DNA from: Planctomycetota bacterium
GTDB taxonomy: Bacteria; Planctomycetota; UBA1135; GCA-002686595
Direction of reading: 5' to 3'
Length of the DNA stretch: 64,000 nucleotides
NCBI GenBank assembly: GCA_026692665.1
Contig: JAPLOF010000013.1
Span: 1-64,000, forward strand
Below the pieces are notes generated by a model. It saw only the letters and a program-made list of their open reading frames with translations, searched no databases and was not told the DNA's origin. Below are positions 1 to 10,600 of the stretch, in pieces. Made by a program: the position numbers and the translations under genes. Within the stretch, counting starts at the first letter, position 1. Every line of letters begins with the position of its first letter.

Positions 1-73
1 GGCTCCGTACCGCCGACCGCCTACCGACGACCTGCTTCGACCGCACCATGCCGTCAGCCCGCAGGCCTCACCC

Positions 74-847
74 TCAACGGGAGGAGAACAGGTAGTCGCT
101 CTCCTGCGACCACGCCATGAACCGGTACAGCGGCAGGAGCCGCAGCATCTCCTCCACCACCAGCGCCGGCGTGTCCGCGCCCAGCAACGCCGCGCGCTGA
201 CCCTGCGGCGCCGGCCAGCGCCGTTCGACGGCCATGAGGTGCTCCGCCGGCTTGTAGAACTTCAGGAACTCCTCGAGCTGCTCCCGGCCGAGCTTCCCGC
301 AGGGCCACTCGCCCTTCCAGTCGTGGAGGCGCAGCCGGAAGCCGGGCAGCTCGTTGAGCCGTGCCTTCCAGCCCTCGGTGCCCTCCTTCTTCACGCGCGA
401 CACGACGTTCTGGCCGTCGAACCAGGCGTCGGCGTGGATGCGCAGCGAGACCTCCAGCGCGTCGTGCTCCAGCGCGCAGCACACGTAGGCGTTGCGGTAC
501 GCGGCGTCGAGGTCCTTGGCCAGGTCCGCACCCAGGACGCCCTTGAGGCGCTTCTTCTCGGCCTTCGCTCGGGCCGCGTAGCACCACAGGCGCTTGACTT
601 GGTTGTGGTTGAAGGTCGAGGGCGCGTGGAGGCTCGTCCGTACGTCGAGCTCGACGCCTGCCGCCTTGGCCCGCTCGGCGTAGACCTTGGCCAGCGACAG
701 GAGCTTCCGGCGCGTGGCCAGGCGCCGGTCGTTGTACTGCGGGTCCCGGCACAGCCCCGGAGACAGCGCATGGAAGTCCGCGTCCTCGAACGCGATCAGT
801 TCGGGCTTCGCGGCGGGGTCGCGCTCGGCGGGGTCGATCGTGGCCAT
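74..847 (-). CDS. Hypothetical protein, 257 aa
   Basis: I do not recognise a family. The protein starts at an ATG and has no signal peptide or membrane segment, so it is probably cytoplasmic. The N-terminal half is rich in Lys, Arg and Ala and looks helical (about residues 35-110). Cys pairs and Trp residues are scattered, for example CC near residue 122 and a WPCGK motif in the C-terminal third. It is transcribed away from the kinase gene, with a 131-base divergent spacer between the two starts. Base composition and strong GC3 match the neighbouring genes, which supports real coding. The function is unknown. Confidence 0.7.
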   Translation of the reverse strand: MATIDPAERDPAAKPELIAFEDADFHALSPGLCRDPQYNDRRLATRRKLLSLAKVYAERAKAAGVELDVRTSLHAPSTFNHNQVKRLWCYAARAKAEKKRLKGVLGADLAKDLDAAYRNAYVCCALEHDALEVSLRIHADAWFDGQNVVSRVKKEGTEGWKARLNELPGFRLRLHDWKGEWPCGKLGREQLEEFLKFYKPAEHLMAVERRWPAPQGQRAALLGADTPALVVEEMLRLLPLYRFMAWSQESDYLFSSR

Positions 848-978
848 CGTGCCTGGATGCCATCCCCGGGACGTTCTTTCCAGTCCGCTGGTCCCGCGGG
901 GCGGATCCTGGTGTGCAACTCCCCCTCCCGATGCCGATAGGATGCGGTTGCGGGCCCCATCCGCCCACGATCCCCGGC

Positions 979-3105
979 ATGCCCGAAGCGCAGTTCGCCC
1001 ACTTCCGGTTCGACCCCGTCGCGCACAAGCTCGGGGAGGGTCCCTTGTCGGAAGTCTACCGGGCCCTGGACACCGTCCTGGAGCGGACCGTCGCCCTGAA
1101 GATCCTGCGCAACAACGCGGAGATCGACCCCAAGGCCGACACGCGCTTCGAGCGCGAGGCGCGCCACGCGAGCCGCGTCAGCCACCCGAACATCACGACG
1201 ATCTACGAGTACGGCAAGGCGCAGAACACGTCGTACATCGCGATGGAGTTCCTCGAGGGCCGCACGCTCGACAAGATCCTGAAGCAGCAGAGCCTGGGCT
1301 ACGAGGAGGGCGTGCGCATCGCGCTGCAGGTCAGCGACGCGCTCTCGGCGCTGCACAAGCACGGGATGATCCACCGCGACCTGAAGCCGGCGAACATCAT
1401 GCTGTTGCCGGACGGGACGGCGAAGCTGCTCGACTTCGGCATCGTGCGCGTCAAGGGCGACACGAAGAACATCACGCTCGACGGCGTGCTGGTCGGCACG
1501 GTGCTCTACATGTCGCCCGAGCAGGTCCGCGGCGTCGAGCTCGACCTGCGCTCCGACGTGTTCGCCTTCGGCTCGGTCTTCTACCACGCCTTGACGGGCT
1601 CCTTGCCGTTCCCGGGGCGGAGCTTCCCCGAAGTCTGCATGTCGATCCTCGACGGGAAGCCGCGCCGCCCGTCGGAAGTGCGCATGGGATTCCCGCAGAA
1701 GCTCGAGGACTTCCTCATGCGCTGCCTCGACCCGGACCCCGCGCGTCGCTACGCCGATGCGGGCGAGGTGCACGTGGCCCTGCTGTCGATCGCCGAGGCG
1801 GTCGCCCCGGTCAACGGCAACGTTTCCGCGGCCATTTCGGGCCGCATCCTGCTCCCGCCGGTCTCCTGCGGCGGGCCGAACCCACACGCCTGCAGCCTGA
1901 TCGCGGGCTCCATGCGCAAGAGCCTCGCGGGCGAGCTGAACCGCATCAAGGGCCTCGACGTCGAGCTGCTCGAGGGGCACGGGCTGCCCGAGGACAAGGA
2001 GTTCGACTACGTCCTGCGACTCGAGTTGCAGACCGCGAGCCACAAGGGCGGCCTCGAGCTGTTCCTGGAGAAATTCGACAAGAAGAAGGACCCGCGCGCG
2101 CCGCGCCTGCTCGACATGTGGAAGGACCACGTCGAGTACGAGGGCAGCGACGATTTCGACCTCGAGGCCGGACTCGTGCGCGGGACCGTGCGCGTCGTCC
2201 GCAAGCGCCTGACCGAGATCGCCCTGCGCCCCGTCGAGACCGCGCGCCGCGACACGGAAGCGAGCCGCAACCACGCGAAGCACGCGCACGAGACGCTGCA
2301 CAAGGGCACGACGAAGAACCTCCTGGCCGCGATCAGCTCGTTCCGGCGCGCGATCGACGCCGACGAGTTCTGCGCGATCGCCTACGCCGGCCTGGCCGAG
2401 GCCATGGCGCGCAAATTCCTCTACTGGGACGGTGATTCCGCGTTCCTCGACGAGGCGCGAGAGAACGCCGCGCGCGCGCTCGCGCTCGACCCCGACTGCG
2501 CCGAAGCGCACACTTCGCTGGGCTACGCCTGGCAGGTCAGCGGTCACTTCACGGACGCGCAGCGCGAGTACCAGCAGGCGATCCAGCTCGACAACGACGA
2601 GTGGCTGGCCCACCGCCTGCTCGGCGGTCTGCGCGCGCGCGCCGGGAACTTCAAGAACGCGGCCGGCCTCCTGCTGCGCGCGATCGCGTTGAAGCCGACG
2701 CAGATCGGCTCCTACGACCACCTGTACGGCGTGTACCAGCGCCTGAACCGCTACGAAGAGGCGATCGAGACCGCCGACCGCGGGATCGCCGCCGCGAAGG
2801 GCCATCTCGCCACCGTCGTCGACAACCAGGAGGCGCGCCTGCACATGGCGATGCTGCAAGCGCGGCTCGGCCTGGCCGACGAGGCCCGCGCCCAGGTCAC
2901 CAAGGCGCGCGAGACCGCGCCGAAGGACGGCTACACCTCGTTCCACTCGGCCTGCGTGCACGCGATCCTGGGCGACCTGCCCGAGGCGATGGACCTTCTG
3001 GGCAAGGCGCAGGAGCGCGGCTACTACATCCAGAGCGAGTTGGGCCGCAACTCGGACCTGGACGTGCTGCGCGGCCTGAAGGAATACCAACGGCTCGTGG
3101 GCTGA
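979..3105 (+). CDS. Eukaryote-like Ser/Thr protein kinase with C-terminal TPR repeats
   Basis: A cytoplasmic protein kinase of 708 aa. It has a degenerate Gly loop (GEGPLSEVY, about 19-27), VALK with Lys41, the catalytic HRDLKPAN (132-139), DFG (152-154) and SPE (179-181), then DVFAFG of subdomain IX. Residues about 285-420 form a middle region resembling the FlgO/TolB-N type seen in kinase-TPR proteins. From about 430 to the end are TPR-like helical repeats, probably for partner binding. The frame is open from a GTG at 913, but I chose the ATG at 979 because the kinase homology begins right after it. A TAGGAT -10-like hexamer lies at 938-943. No membrane segment is visible, unlike many bacterial STPKs. 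It is probably co-transcribed with the small membrane-anchored gene 21 bases downstream. Confidence 0.92.
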   Translation: MPEAQFAHFRFDPVAHKLGEGPLSEVYRALDTVLERTVALKILRNNAEIDPKADTRFEREARHASRVSHPNITTIYEYGKAQNTSYIAMEFLEGRTLDKILKQQSLGYEEGVRIALQVSDALSALHKHGMIHRDLKPANIMLLPDGTAKLLDFGIVRVKGDTKNITLDGVLVGTVLYMSPEQVRGVELDLRSDVFAFGSVFYHALTGSLPFPGRSFPEVCMSILDGKPRRPSEVRMGFPQKLEDFLMRCLDPDPARRYADAGEVHVALLSIAEAVAPVNGNVSAAISGRILLPPVSCGGPNPHACSLIAGSMRKSLAGELNRIKGLDVELLEGHGLPEDKEFDYVLRLELQTASHKGGLELFLEKFDKKKDPRAPRLLDMWKDHVEYEGSDDFDLEAGLVRGTVRVVRKRLTEIALRPVETARRDTEASRNHAKHAHETLHKGTTKNLLAAISSFRRAIDADEFCAIAYAGLAEAMARKFLYWDGDSAFLDEARENAARALALDPDCAEAHTSLGYAWQVSGHFTDAQREYQQAIQLDNDEWLAHRLLGGLRARAGNFKNAAGLLLRAIALKPTQIGSYDHLYGVYQRLNRYEEAIETADRGIAAAKGHLATVVDNQEARLHMAMLQARLGLADEARAQVTKARETAPKDGYTSFHSACVHAILGDLPEAMDLLGKAQERGYYIQSELGRNSDLDVLRGLKEYQRLVG

Positions 3106-3126
3106 CGGTCCGCCCCAGGAACCCAC

Positions 3127-3633
3127 GTGCTGCGCAGGATCGGCATCGCCCTCGTCGTACTCGGCCTGCTCGCCGCGGGAGTGCGCATGCTCGTCCTGAA
3201 GCTCGCGTCCGACGCGACCAAGATCCGTTGGGCGATCCAGGACGCCGCCGAGGGCTTCAGCGAGGCGCGCATGGATCCGGTCCTCGCCGTCCTCGCGCGC
3301 GAGTTCCGCGACGAGACGAGCGGCTTCGGCCGCGAGGACCTGCGCGGCGCCCTGGCCGGCGCGTTCTTCGGCGAAAAGGACCCGGAAACGAAGGGCTTCC
3401 CCTACCGCTGCGAGATCGCGGACGAGGCGATCCAGATCGAGGTCGTGAAGGGCGAACCCGACCGCGCGACGGTGTCCTTCCCGGGAAAGCTCGTGGACGC
3501 CCGCGGAGGCACGCGCCGCGAGGCCTGGTCCTTCCAGGTCGAAGGCCGCATGGAGGAGCGCCCGGAAGGCTGGTGCTTCATGACGACGACGCACGAGACG
3601 CTCGAGGGGTCGTTCCGCCTGCGGGCGCGGTGA
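3127..3633 (+). CDS. Small membrane-anchored protein, possibly NTF2/SnoaL-like
   Basis: 168 aa starting at GTG. Residues 5-25 form one hydrophobic segment, so this is a signal anchor or uncleaved signal with the rest outside the membrane. The soluble part (alternating helices then beta strands, with paired FxxE/R and W residues near the end) resembles a SnoaL/NTF2-like fold, but the similarity is weak and I am not sure. It follows the kinase-TPR gene by 21 bases on the same strand, so it is probably in the same transcript and could be a partner or target of the kinase (inference). Confidence 0.7.
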   Translation: MLRRIGIALVVLGLLAAGVRMLVLKLASDATKIRWAIQDAAEGFSEARMDPVLAVLAREFRDETSGFGREDLRGALAGAFFGEKDPETKGFPYRCEIADEAIQIEVVKGEPDRATVSFPGKLVDARGGTRREAWSFQVEGRMEERPEGWCFMTTTHETLEGSFRLRAR

Positions 3634-3882
3634 CTCGCGACGAAGTCGCAACCGAGAAGTGGCACTGAGGCGCGCTGCGGAGGGATCGGCGGCGACTCGA
3701 AGTTGTGTTGGAACCGGGGTCTTGGGCCTCGTCGTGGTCTCGGAACACGGCGTTGGAACTGAGGACTCCTGCGCGAGCTGACCCTGAGGCAGCAGAAGCG
3801 ATTCCGAACCTGTCGCCAGAGCCAGCCGTTCTCCCCGGAGAGGAACGGGCAGCGCACGCTGCGCAGCGATCGGGGTTGCGAC

Positions 3883-6800
3883 TCAGAAAGACCAGACGAC
3901 CTGCAGGCCGTTGGTCAGGTTGAAGGTGCTCACGGTGCAGAAGTTGGCCGGGTTGCGATACCAGCAGTGATAGTAGCGAGTACCCGGATTCGTGATCTGG
4001 CCCTTGATGGCGACAGGCAAGTCCCCGATGTCCGGGTACCGCGACGAGTTGCCCACGTTCGTCTTGGTACCGAGCCGAAGGACACTGCCGGCAGCGCAAC
4101 GAAGTCCATCTCCAAAAGTCGCGCCAGCTCCATTGTTGGCTGCGGTCGTCCCCTGCGCATACAGGGCAGACAGATTGGGCATCCCGCTCCCGCGCAGAAC
4201 GAAGTCGTTCGCGCCGATTCTCGGGCGCCCCTCTCCACGCAACGTGCCCGCCAGGCCGAGCGAGTTCAGGCATCCAGCTCGCGCCGCTACGGGGCTGGTG
4301 TTTCCGCACGGGCATGCCGTACCTTGGCCGTCGCCTTCACAGAGGGTGAAGCCGGTCTTCTGGCAGTTCCAGAGGATCTTGACGATCTTGTGTTGAGACG
4401 AAAGGAGAGCCACATCCGGGTCACCGTCATCGTCGAGGTCGCCGACTTTCACTTGGTCGCCGACTGCACCCGACACGAAACCGACGGGACTGGCAAGCAC
4501 TCCCCCACCTAGGTTCCTGAAGAAGAGGACGGCGTACTGAGGCGACAGCGTGCATAGTATGACATCAGGCCAGCCATCCTGGTCCATGTCGGCGATCGCG
4601 GGCTGATCATTGAAATTAGAATTGGCCGGCAAGGGAATACTGACTGGCGCCCCAAGAGCCCCAGCCACGCTCAGTCGAATCTCAAGAGCATTTGGCGCAC
4701 TGAGCACTGCAAGCAGGTCCGCTCTTCCGTCACCAGAGATGTCCCCTATGCCGATGCCGTTATACGCGCCACCGAACGAGATTTGCGTGGCACTTCCATA
4801 GCTGAACCCCGGCGCAGCAAGACGGAGTTCGGCGCCCACCGCACTCGTAACAACCGCAAGATCGACGAGGCCATCACCGTTGACATCTCCGCAGGCGAGA
4901 CCGATCCCTCCAGCCGAGAAGGGCGTCGATACGGGTCCAGAGAACACCCCGCCACCGGAATTCGGAAACACGAGAGGCGCACCCTGCTCCTGGAGTAGCA
5001 CGATGTCGACGTCCGAATCCCCATCGAGATCCTGCAGAATGAAATTGCGCGGACCACCGCTCAAGGAAAGCGGCAACCAGTCGGCGAATGCTGGAGCGCC
5101 CGGCGTCCCTACGTTTCGAAGCACGCGAAAGTACGGCGCAATACTTGGATGGCAGTAGGCGATGTCCGTCTTGCCGTCACCATCCAGATCCGCCGCCCTC
5201 GTTCGGATTGGACTGAAGTTGCCGATTGGAGCCAAGCTCTGTGCCACTAGGCTGGGCGCCGACCGATTGAACAGTGCGGTGAAGGTTCCGCCAGTGACCA
5301 CGCCGATATCCAGCTTCTGATCCAAGTCCAGATCCGCCAGGATCATGTCGCCTTGCGTCGTCCCAGTGTAGTTGGGGATAGAAACACCCAGCTGCCCACC
5401 CGGCTGCCCGCGCGTGATCCAGATGGCGTCAGAACTCTCGCTGATCACCGCGACGTCGCTCAACAGATCAGCGTCGAACTGGCCGACGATCACTCCCCGG
5501 GGAGACGGGCCCGTGCCCACCATGGTCAACACGGACGGCCCCGTGGCTCCCCCGCTCCAAAGGCCAACCGCCGCGGCCGCTGTCGAGGAGTAGGCGACAG
5601 CAACGATATCGAGACCTGGAGCCGCGTCGAAGTTACCCACCGACACATCGCGGACCAGGCCCCCGCCTACATTCACCGTGACCGCCTGGGCCGAATTGAA
5701 CGTCCCAGGAGAGGACTGCCGCACGAAAGTCACGTTCGCGTCGATCGCCAACGCCAACTCGTTGCCAGCCGTGGAGGCATCCAAGTCCGCGATCTCGATC
5801 GAGCGGACGGGGGCGGGAGGCGGGAATGCCAACGCGTTCGTCGTCGTGAAGCCACCACCGGGGATCCTCGTATGGAAGTAGAGCCCGTCACCCAGCGTTC
5901 CCGACACGATGTCTGGGAGGCCATCCTGGTTGATATCGCCGATGGCGATGCTCGACGGATACTGGCCAGCCGACAGCACAACGGGCGCTGCGAATCCGCC
6001 GCCCGGAAAACTCGAAAGCACCGTCACAGAAGAGGAGTTCGAGTTCACGACCGCAAGGTCGAGGGGGGGCACGCCATCGAGATCACCCACGGCGAGGCCG
6101 ACCGGACTGAAACCGGTCCCGGTGACGACGTGCGGCAGGAAGGTCCCGTTGCCGGCGTTCTTCAGGACCGACACATTGTTGGAACTGCGGTTCACCACCG
6201 CGATGTCCGCGAGCCCGTCGCCCGTCACATCCCCAGTCACCACGGCCACAGGGGTGGAGCCAACGGGGTATGCGACGGGAGCGGCGTAGGTACCGCCCGG
6301 AGCACCGAGCAGAACGGACACCGTGTTCGCGTCGAAGTTGGCGACGACGAAGTCGAGACGCCCGTCGCTGTTGAAGTCCGCCGACGCAATCGCCACGGGA
6401 CGGTCGCCAGCGGGCAGGATCGTCTGCGTCGCCTGCTGGCTTGCACCCGGGTTCCGGATGAGGAGCACCGACGCAGAGTCACCGGTCGACAGCGAGATGA
6501 GGTCGGGTCGCGTGTCGCCGTCCAGATTGGCGCCTTCCCCGTAGGAGTACGGAAGCGGCTCGCCCGGTTGTCCCGCTGCGAACACTCCGCTGCCCGTGTT
6601 GAGCAGGAGCAACAGGTTGCTTCGCTCCGTCGATTTCGTAGCGACATCGAGAGCCCCGTTGCCATCGAAGTCCCGGAGAATCAGGAAGGTGGCGTCCAAT
6701 CCTCCGCCATAGTCCAGCGGATTGGGGAACTGCCCGGTGCCGTCATTCAAGAAGACGAAGATCCCTGCCGACGTGCCCGCAACGAGATCTGGCCAGGAAT

Positions 6801-7641
6801 CGCCGTTGAGGTTCCCCGCCCGGATGCTGCTGGCACCGGGTCCAGGTCCATACTCATACATTGGACCGAACGCGCCGGCTCCCAGATTCCGGAGCACCCT
6901 GACGGTCGCGATGGAAGCGTCGACCATGGCAAGATCAGGCAGACCGTCCTGGTCGATGTCCGCACAGGCCATGGGAGTATTGGTTGGCGACGCGATCATC
7001 GAGACTACATCCGCGCCAAACAATCCACCGCCCTGTCCCTTCAAGACGTGGATGGCAGGCGCCGGCAAGTCGGTTGAGATCAGCACATCGACGATACTGT
7101 CAGCATCGATGTCACAGGCCGCGATGGCGTAAGCTCGCAGCGCAGTAGTCGGGACGTAGAAAGGTGTGTCGAGGGTACCGGCCCCAAGATTGCGGAACAC
7201 CATTACGTAGGGCTGTGAGGAGGCCCCGACGATCACGTCGAGTCCCGATGTGCCGTCTACATCCGCCACTGTGAACGCGTAGGCTTCTGCCGGTGAAGGA
7301 TAGATGGTTGAGGCCCCGTAGCTCGCGGGCGCGTTCTGCGAAAGGACCACCGTGAGGGCCGTCGCCATCCCGGTCGTGCTCAGCGTGAGGATGTCGTCGT
7401 AGCCATCACCATTCAGATCCGCCGCGAGCAGCGCGTTCGGATTCGCCGCCACGGCCACCGCGGACTGCTCCTCCAGGCACAGACCTTGGGCGGGAGCGGA
7501 CCTGGCTACCCCCACGAACGACAGCACGCACGCTGCAGCCCAAGATCCGCGGAGACTTGGAGAACGCCGGTGAGGTTGTCGCTGCTCGGGGCCTGGAAGG
7601 GCAGGCGTGGCGTGGACGGTGCGCAAGATCAGGGCTGCCAT
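3883..7641 (-). CDS. Secreted FG-GAP/VCBS repeat protein with CPCGN-type C-terminal tail
   Basis: 1252 aa. The start is the ATG at 7641; the frame stays open further upstream but only as an antisense shadow of the neighbouring gene. The N-terminus carries basic residues, then a hydrophobic stretch (about 31-46) ending in an Ala-rich cleavage site (SAPAQG), so it is exported. Residues about 60-1110 are about twenty FG-GAP/VCBS units with the calcium-binding pattern DxNxDGxxDI or DxDxDGxxD. The last ~140 residues are the lineage tail: CEGDGQGTACPCGN, FGDGLRC, a WYRN motif and FNLTNG near the end. The gene overlaps the stop of the upstream giant by 13 bases, so the two are probably translationally coupled. 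Base use is visibly less GC-rich than that of its neighbours. Likely a surface or adhesion propeller. Confidence 0.88.
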   Translation of the reverse strand: MAALILRTVHATPALPGPEQRQPHRRSPSLRGSWAAACVLSFVGVARSAPAQGLCLEEQSAVAVAANPNALLAADLNGDGYDDILTLSTTGMATALTVVLSQNAPASYGASTIYPSPAEAYAFTVADVDGTSGLDVIVGASSQPYVMVFRNLGAGTLDTPFYVPTTALRAYAIAACDIDADSIVDVLISTDLPAPAIHVLKGQGGGLFGADVVSMIASPTNTPMACADIDQDGLPDLAMVDASIATVRVLRNLGAGAFGPMYEYGPGPGASSIRAGNLNGDSWPDLVAGTSAGIFVFLNDGTGQFPNPLDYGGGLDATFLILRDFDGNGALDVATKSTERSNLLLLLNTGSGVFAAGQPGEPLPYSYGEGANLDGDTRPDLISLSTGDSASVLLIRNPGASQQATQTILPAGDRPVAIASADFNSDGRLDFVVANFDANTVSVLLGAPGGTYAAPVAYPVGSTPVAVVTGDVTGDGLADIAVVNRSSNNVSVLKNAGNGTFLPHVVTGTGFSPVGLAVGDLDGVPPLDLAVVNSNSSSVTVLSSFPGGGFAAPVVLSAGQYPSSIAIGDINQDGLPDIVSGTLGDGLYFHTRIPGGGFTTTNALAFPPPAPVRSIEIADLDASTAGNELALAIDANVTFVRQSSPGTFNSAQAVTVNVGGGLVRDVSVGNFDAAPGLDIVAVAYSSTAAAAVGLWSGGATGPSVLTMVGTGPSPRGVIVGQFDADLLSDVAVISESSDAIWITRGQPGGQLGVSIPNYTGTTQGDMILADLDLDQKLDIGVVTGGTFTALFNRSAPSLVAQSLAPIGNFSPIRTRAADLDGDGKTDIAYCHPSIAPYFRVLRNVGTPGAPAFADWLPLSLSGGPRNFILQDLDGDSDVDIVLLQEQGAPLVFPNSGGGVFSGPVSTPFSAGGIGLACGDVNGDGLVDLAVVTSAVGAELRLAAPGFSYGSATQISFGGAYNGIGIGDISGDGRADLLAVLSAPNALEIRLSVAGALGAPVSIPLPANSNFNDQPAIADMDQDGWPDVILCTLSPQYAVLFFRNLGGGVLASPVGFVSGAVGDQVKVGDLDDDGDPDVALLSSQHKIVKILWNCQKTGFTLCEGDGQGTACPCGNTSPVAARAGCLNSLGLAGTLRGEGRPRIGANDFVLRGSGMPNLSALYAQGTTAANNGAGATFGDGLRCAAGSVLRLGTKTNVGNSSRYPDIGDLPVAIKGQITNPGTRYYHCWYRNPANFCTVSTFNLTNGLQVVWSF

Positions 7642-10600
7642 GTGACCGTCACTCCATTCGTGAGGTTGAACGTCGAGGGGAGACAGAATGCAGCCGCGTT
7701 CCGGTACCAGAGCTGGTACGTCCGAGCCCCGCCCACAGAGGGGATCGCACCGCGGACCGAGATCGAAGCGTCGCCAGCGTCCGGATACTGGGAAGCTCCA
7801 CCGGAGTTGAGCTTGGTTGCAAGTCGGAGCACGGAGCCGCTCGCGCAGCGCAGTCCATCCCCGAACACGGACCCAGCGCCGCCGTTCTGCACCCCGGTAC
7901 CCTGGAAGTAGAGCGCGGAGCTGTTCGGCATCTGCGTGCCGCGCAGGAGGAAGTTGTCGTAGGTCACTCGGGCGATACCCTCGACCCGGACCCGACCGGC
8001 GACCCCGAGCGAGTTGAGGCATCCCTCGGCCGTCCCCATCGGGCTCGAGTTCCCGCAGGGGCAGGGCGTGTTGCTGCCATCGCCGGCACAGGGCAAGGTG
8101 ACGTTCATCAGCAGCGCAGTGCACTCGTCTGGAATGCCATCCGCATTCGTGTCCTGTGAAGTAGCGCTCGCGATGTCACAGACGTCGGGGACGAAGTTGC
8201 CGTTGCAGTCGACCTGGCACTCGTCCGGGATCAGGTTGCCGTCGCAGTCGTTCGAAAACAGGTCGCATTCGTCCGGCGACTGATTCCCGTTGCAGTCTTG
8301 ACTCGTACCGTTCGTCAGATCGCACGTGTCCAGGACGCCATTGTCGTTGCAGTCGCGGCTCGGATCCAAGGCGATCTGCGTGCCGTCCCCCACCCCGTTG
8401 TTGTCGCAGTCCCTCGCGCTGCCCACCTTCTTCTCCGTCATCGAATTCCCGGGAAGAGCGATCCACCGCGAGTGCGGAAAGTATGGGTTCCGCACGTCGA
8501 TCCGGAGTCGCCAATGGTAGTTCCGGTCGGCCGTGAGGCCGTTCACCGGCTGTGTCAAGCGAAGGAGCGGCCCGGTGACGACTCCGGTGTCTTGCCAGGT
8601 GGGCCCGCTCGCCGTCGCCGAGGCCGTGAAGCTCACACCCAGTTCCTGGATCTCCCACGTGAGACGCACGTCTTCGCGGCCGGCAACTGTGCCTGGCAGG
8701 GGTGGGCTCGACCCGTCGTGCGATGTGGCGAACATCGAGGCGCCGAATCCGGCGACCTCGGAACTGCGCCCCAGCAGGTTCAAGGCCTGGGCGTCGTTGT
8801 ACTGCCGCTGGTTGTCGCTTGTGACGCGCGATGCCGTGACGCCAGAACCACCGTAGAAGAGGTCCCACTCGCCATCGCCCGTCATGCTCCCGGGACTGCC
8901 GACGACGATGTCCCCGAAGCCGTGTCCCTTGACGTCCGCTCCACCCGCCAGCGCGGCGCCCGCGTGCTCGTTCGCGACGACGGACGAGGAACCGAGGCTC
9001 ACCGCGTAGATGGAGACCGGCGCGGCCACAGGGCCGAGAGTGCTCACGCCCAGGAGTCCTGTCCCCGAACCGAGGAAGAGCAGAGCGACTCCGCTGTCCG
9101 TGGATCCGAAGTCAGCCAGAGGCGCGCCGACGAGGACGTCACCGTACCCGTCGCCATTGGGATCCCCAGCGAAGGCCAAGGCTTCGCCCAGTCGCGCTCC
9201 GGCGTTGTCCACGACGATGGAAGCGGAACTCGCGCCGGCGATGATGGGTTGGCCCGCCAGATTCTGGCCCATGTAGAGGAACGCGAGGCCACCGCGAGTC
9301 CCGGCGAGGAAGCCGGGCGCCCCCACGAGCAGGTCGGAGCGGCTGTCTCCGTTGACGTCGCCGGCACTCGACAACGCGAAACCGAGCTCGGCTCCTGTCT
9401 CGTTGCCTTCGACGATCCGGTTCGGGGTCGGGACGAGACCGATCAACTGCGCACCGCGGTAGACGAGGAAGCGACCTTCCTGCGTCTGCCCACCGGAATA
9501 GAGCGGCGCGCCGATGGCGAGATCGCTCAGGCCGTCGGCATCGAAGTCACCGCCACCGCTGACCGCGTGACCGAATCGCTCGCCGGGTTGCGTCCCCTGG
9601 AGTGTCGAGACCAGGGAGAGGTAGACGGGGCCGATCTTCCGCCCCAGGAACACGTAGGCGCGGCCCGCACCGCCGCCCGAGGGACTTGTGGGCGCGCCGA
9701 TCACGGCGTCCGATCGGCCGTCGCCGTCGAGGTCGCCGGCGGAGGACATGCTGGCCCCGAAGGCTGCACCGACCTCGTTGAGTTGGAGCACCTGCGAGAT
9801 CGTCGTCAGCCCGGCGCCCGATCCGAGGAAGAGGTAGGCCTTGCCTTCGCCGGCCTGGCCGTCGGAAGCACCGGGTGCCCCGACGAGCACGTCGCCACGA
9901 CCGTCGTCGTTGACGTCACCCAGGTAGGCGACCGATGCGCCCATGCGCGAGCCGATCTCGTCCACGAGCGGAGTGGAGGTCCACGATGGCGTGGCGGAGA
10001 TTCCAAATGCAGAGCCCATGAAGAGCCGGACTCGGCCCGAGTTCCCGGAGCCATTCGACCAATTGGGCTCTCCTACGACGAGATCCGCGTATCCGTCCTG
10101 GTCGATGTCACCGAGGGCGAGCGCGGAGCCGGAGGCGGACTGCGTGTCACCGAAGGTAGGTACGGCACTCGAGGTGGGCACGCTGTCCTTCGGGCCTCCG
10201 TAGTAGAGGCGTGCGCGACCCTCGCTCTGCTGATCATCCGTGAACTGTGGTGCACCGACGATCACGTCCGAGAACCCGTCGCCGTTTACATCTCCTGCCG
10301 TGCAAACGGAAGCACCGAAAGCGTCAGCGCCTAGTCCGCCGGTGAGCATGGTGTCCACGATCTGAAAGAACCCGCCGGAGCGGACAATTGCATATCCTGC
10401 GGCCTGCGGGCTGGATCCCAATCGCGGCGCCCCCACGACGATGTCGGCAATGCCGTCCCCGTCGACGTCTCCGGCTGGACCGAGAGAGGTTCCAAGGTAG
10501 TCCCCAGCGCTCGCACCGGTGACCGAATTCGAAGAGCCCGGGTTCAAACCAGAAGGTGAGCCAAGGTAGACGTCAGCCCTCCCTCTTTGCCCAACAGCGG

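Noticed and set aside
796-3651. 951-codon minus-strand open frame opposite the kinase gene
   Set aside because: High-GC antisense shadow: no family motifs, Arg/Ala/Val-rich, and the sense strand carries a full kinase-TPR protein.
8121-8415. Possible CRISPR-like array in the propeller gene
   Set aside because: The repeats are coding (DxNxDG units) with variable length and no constant spacers; they are protein repeats. No CRISPR array is seen anywhere in the window.
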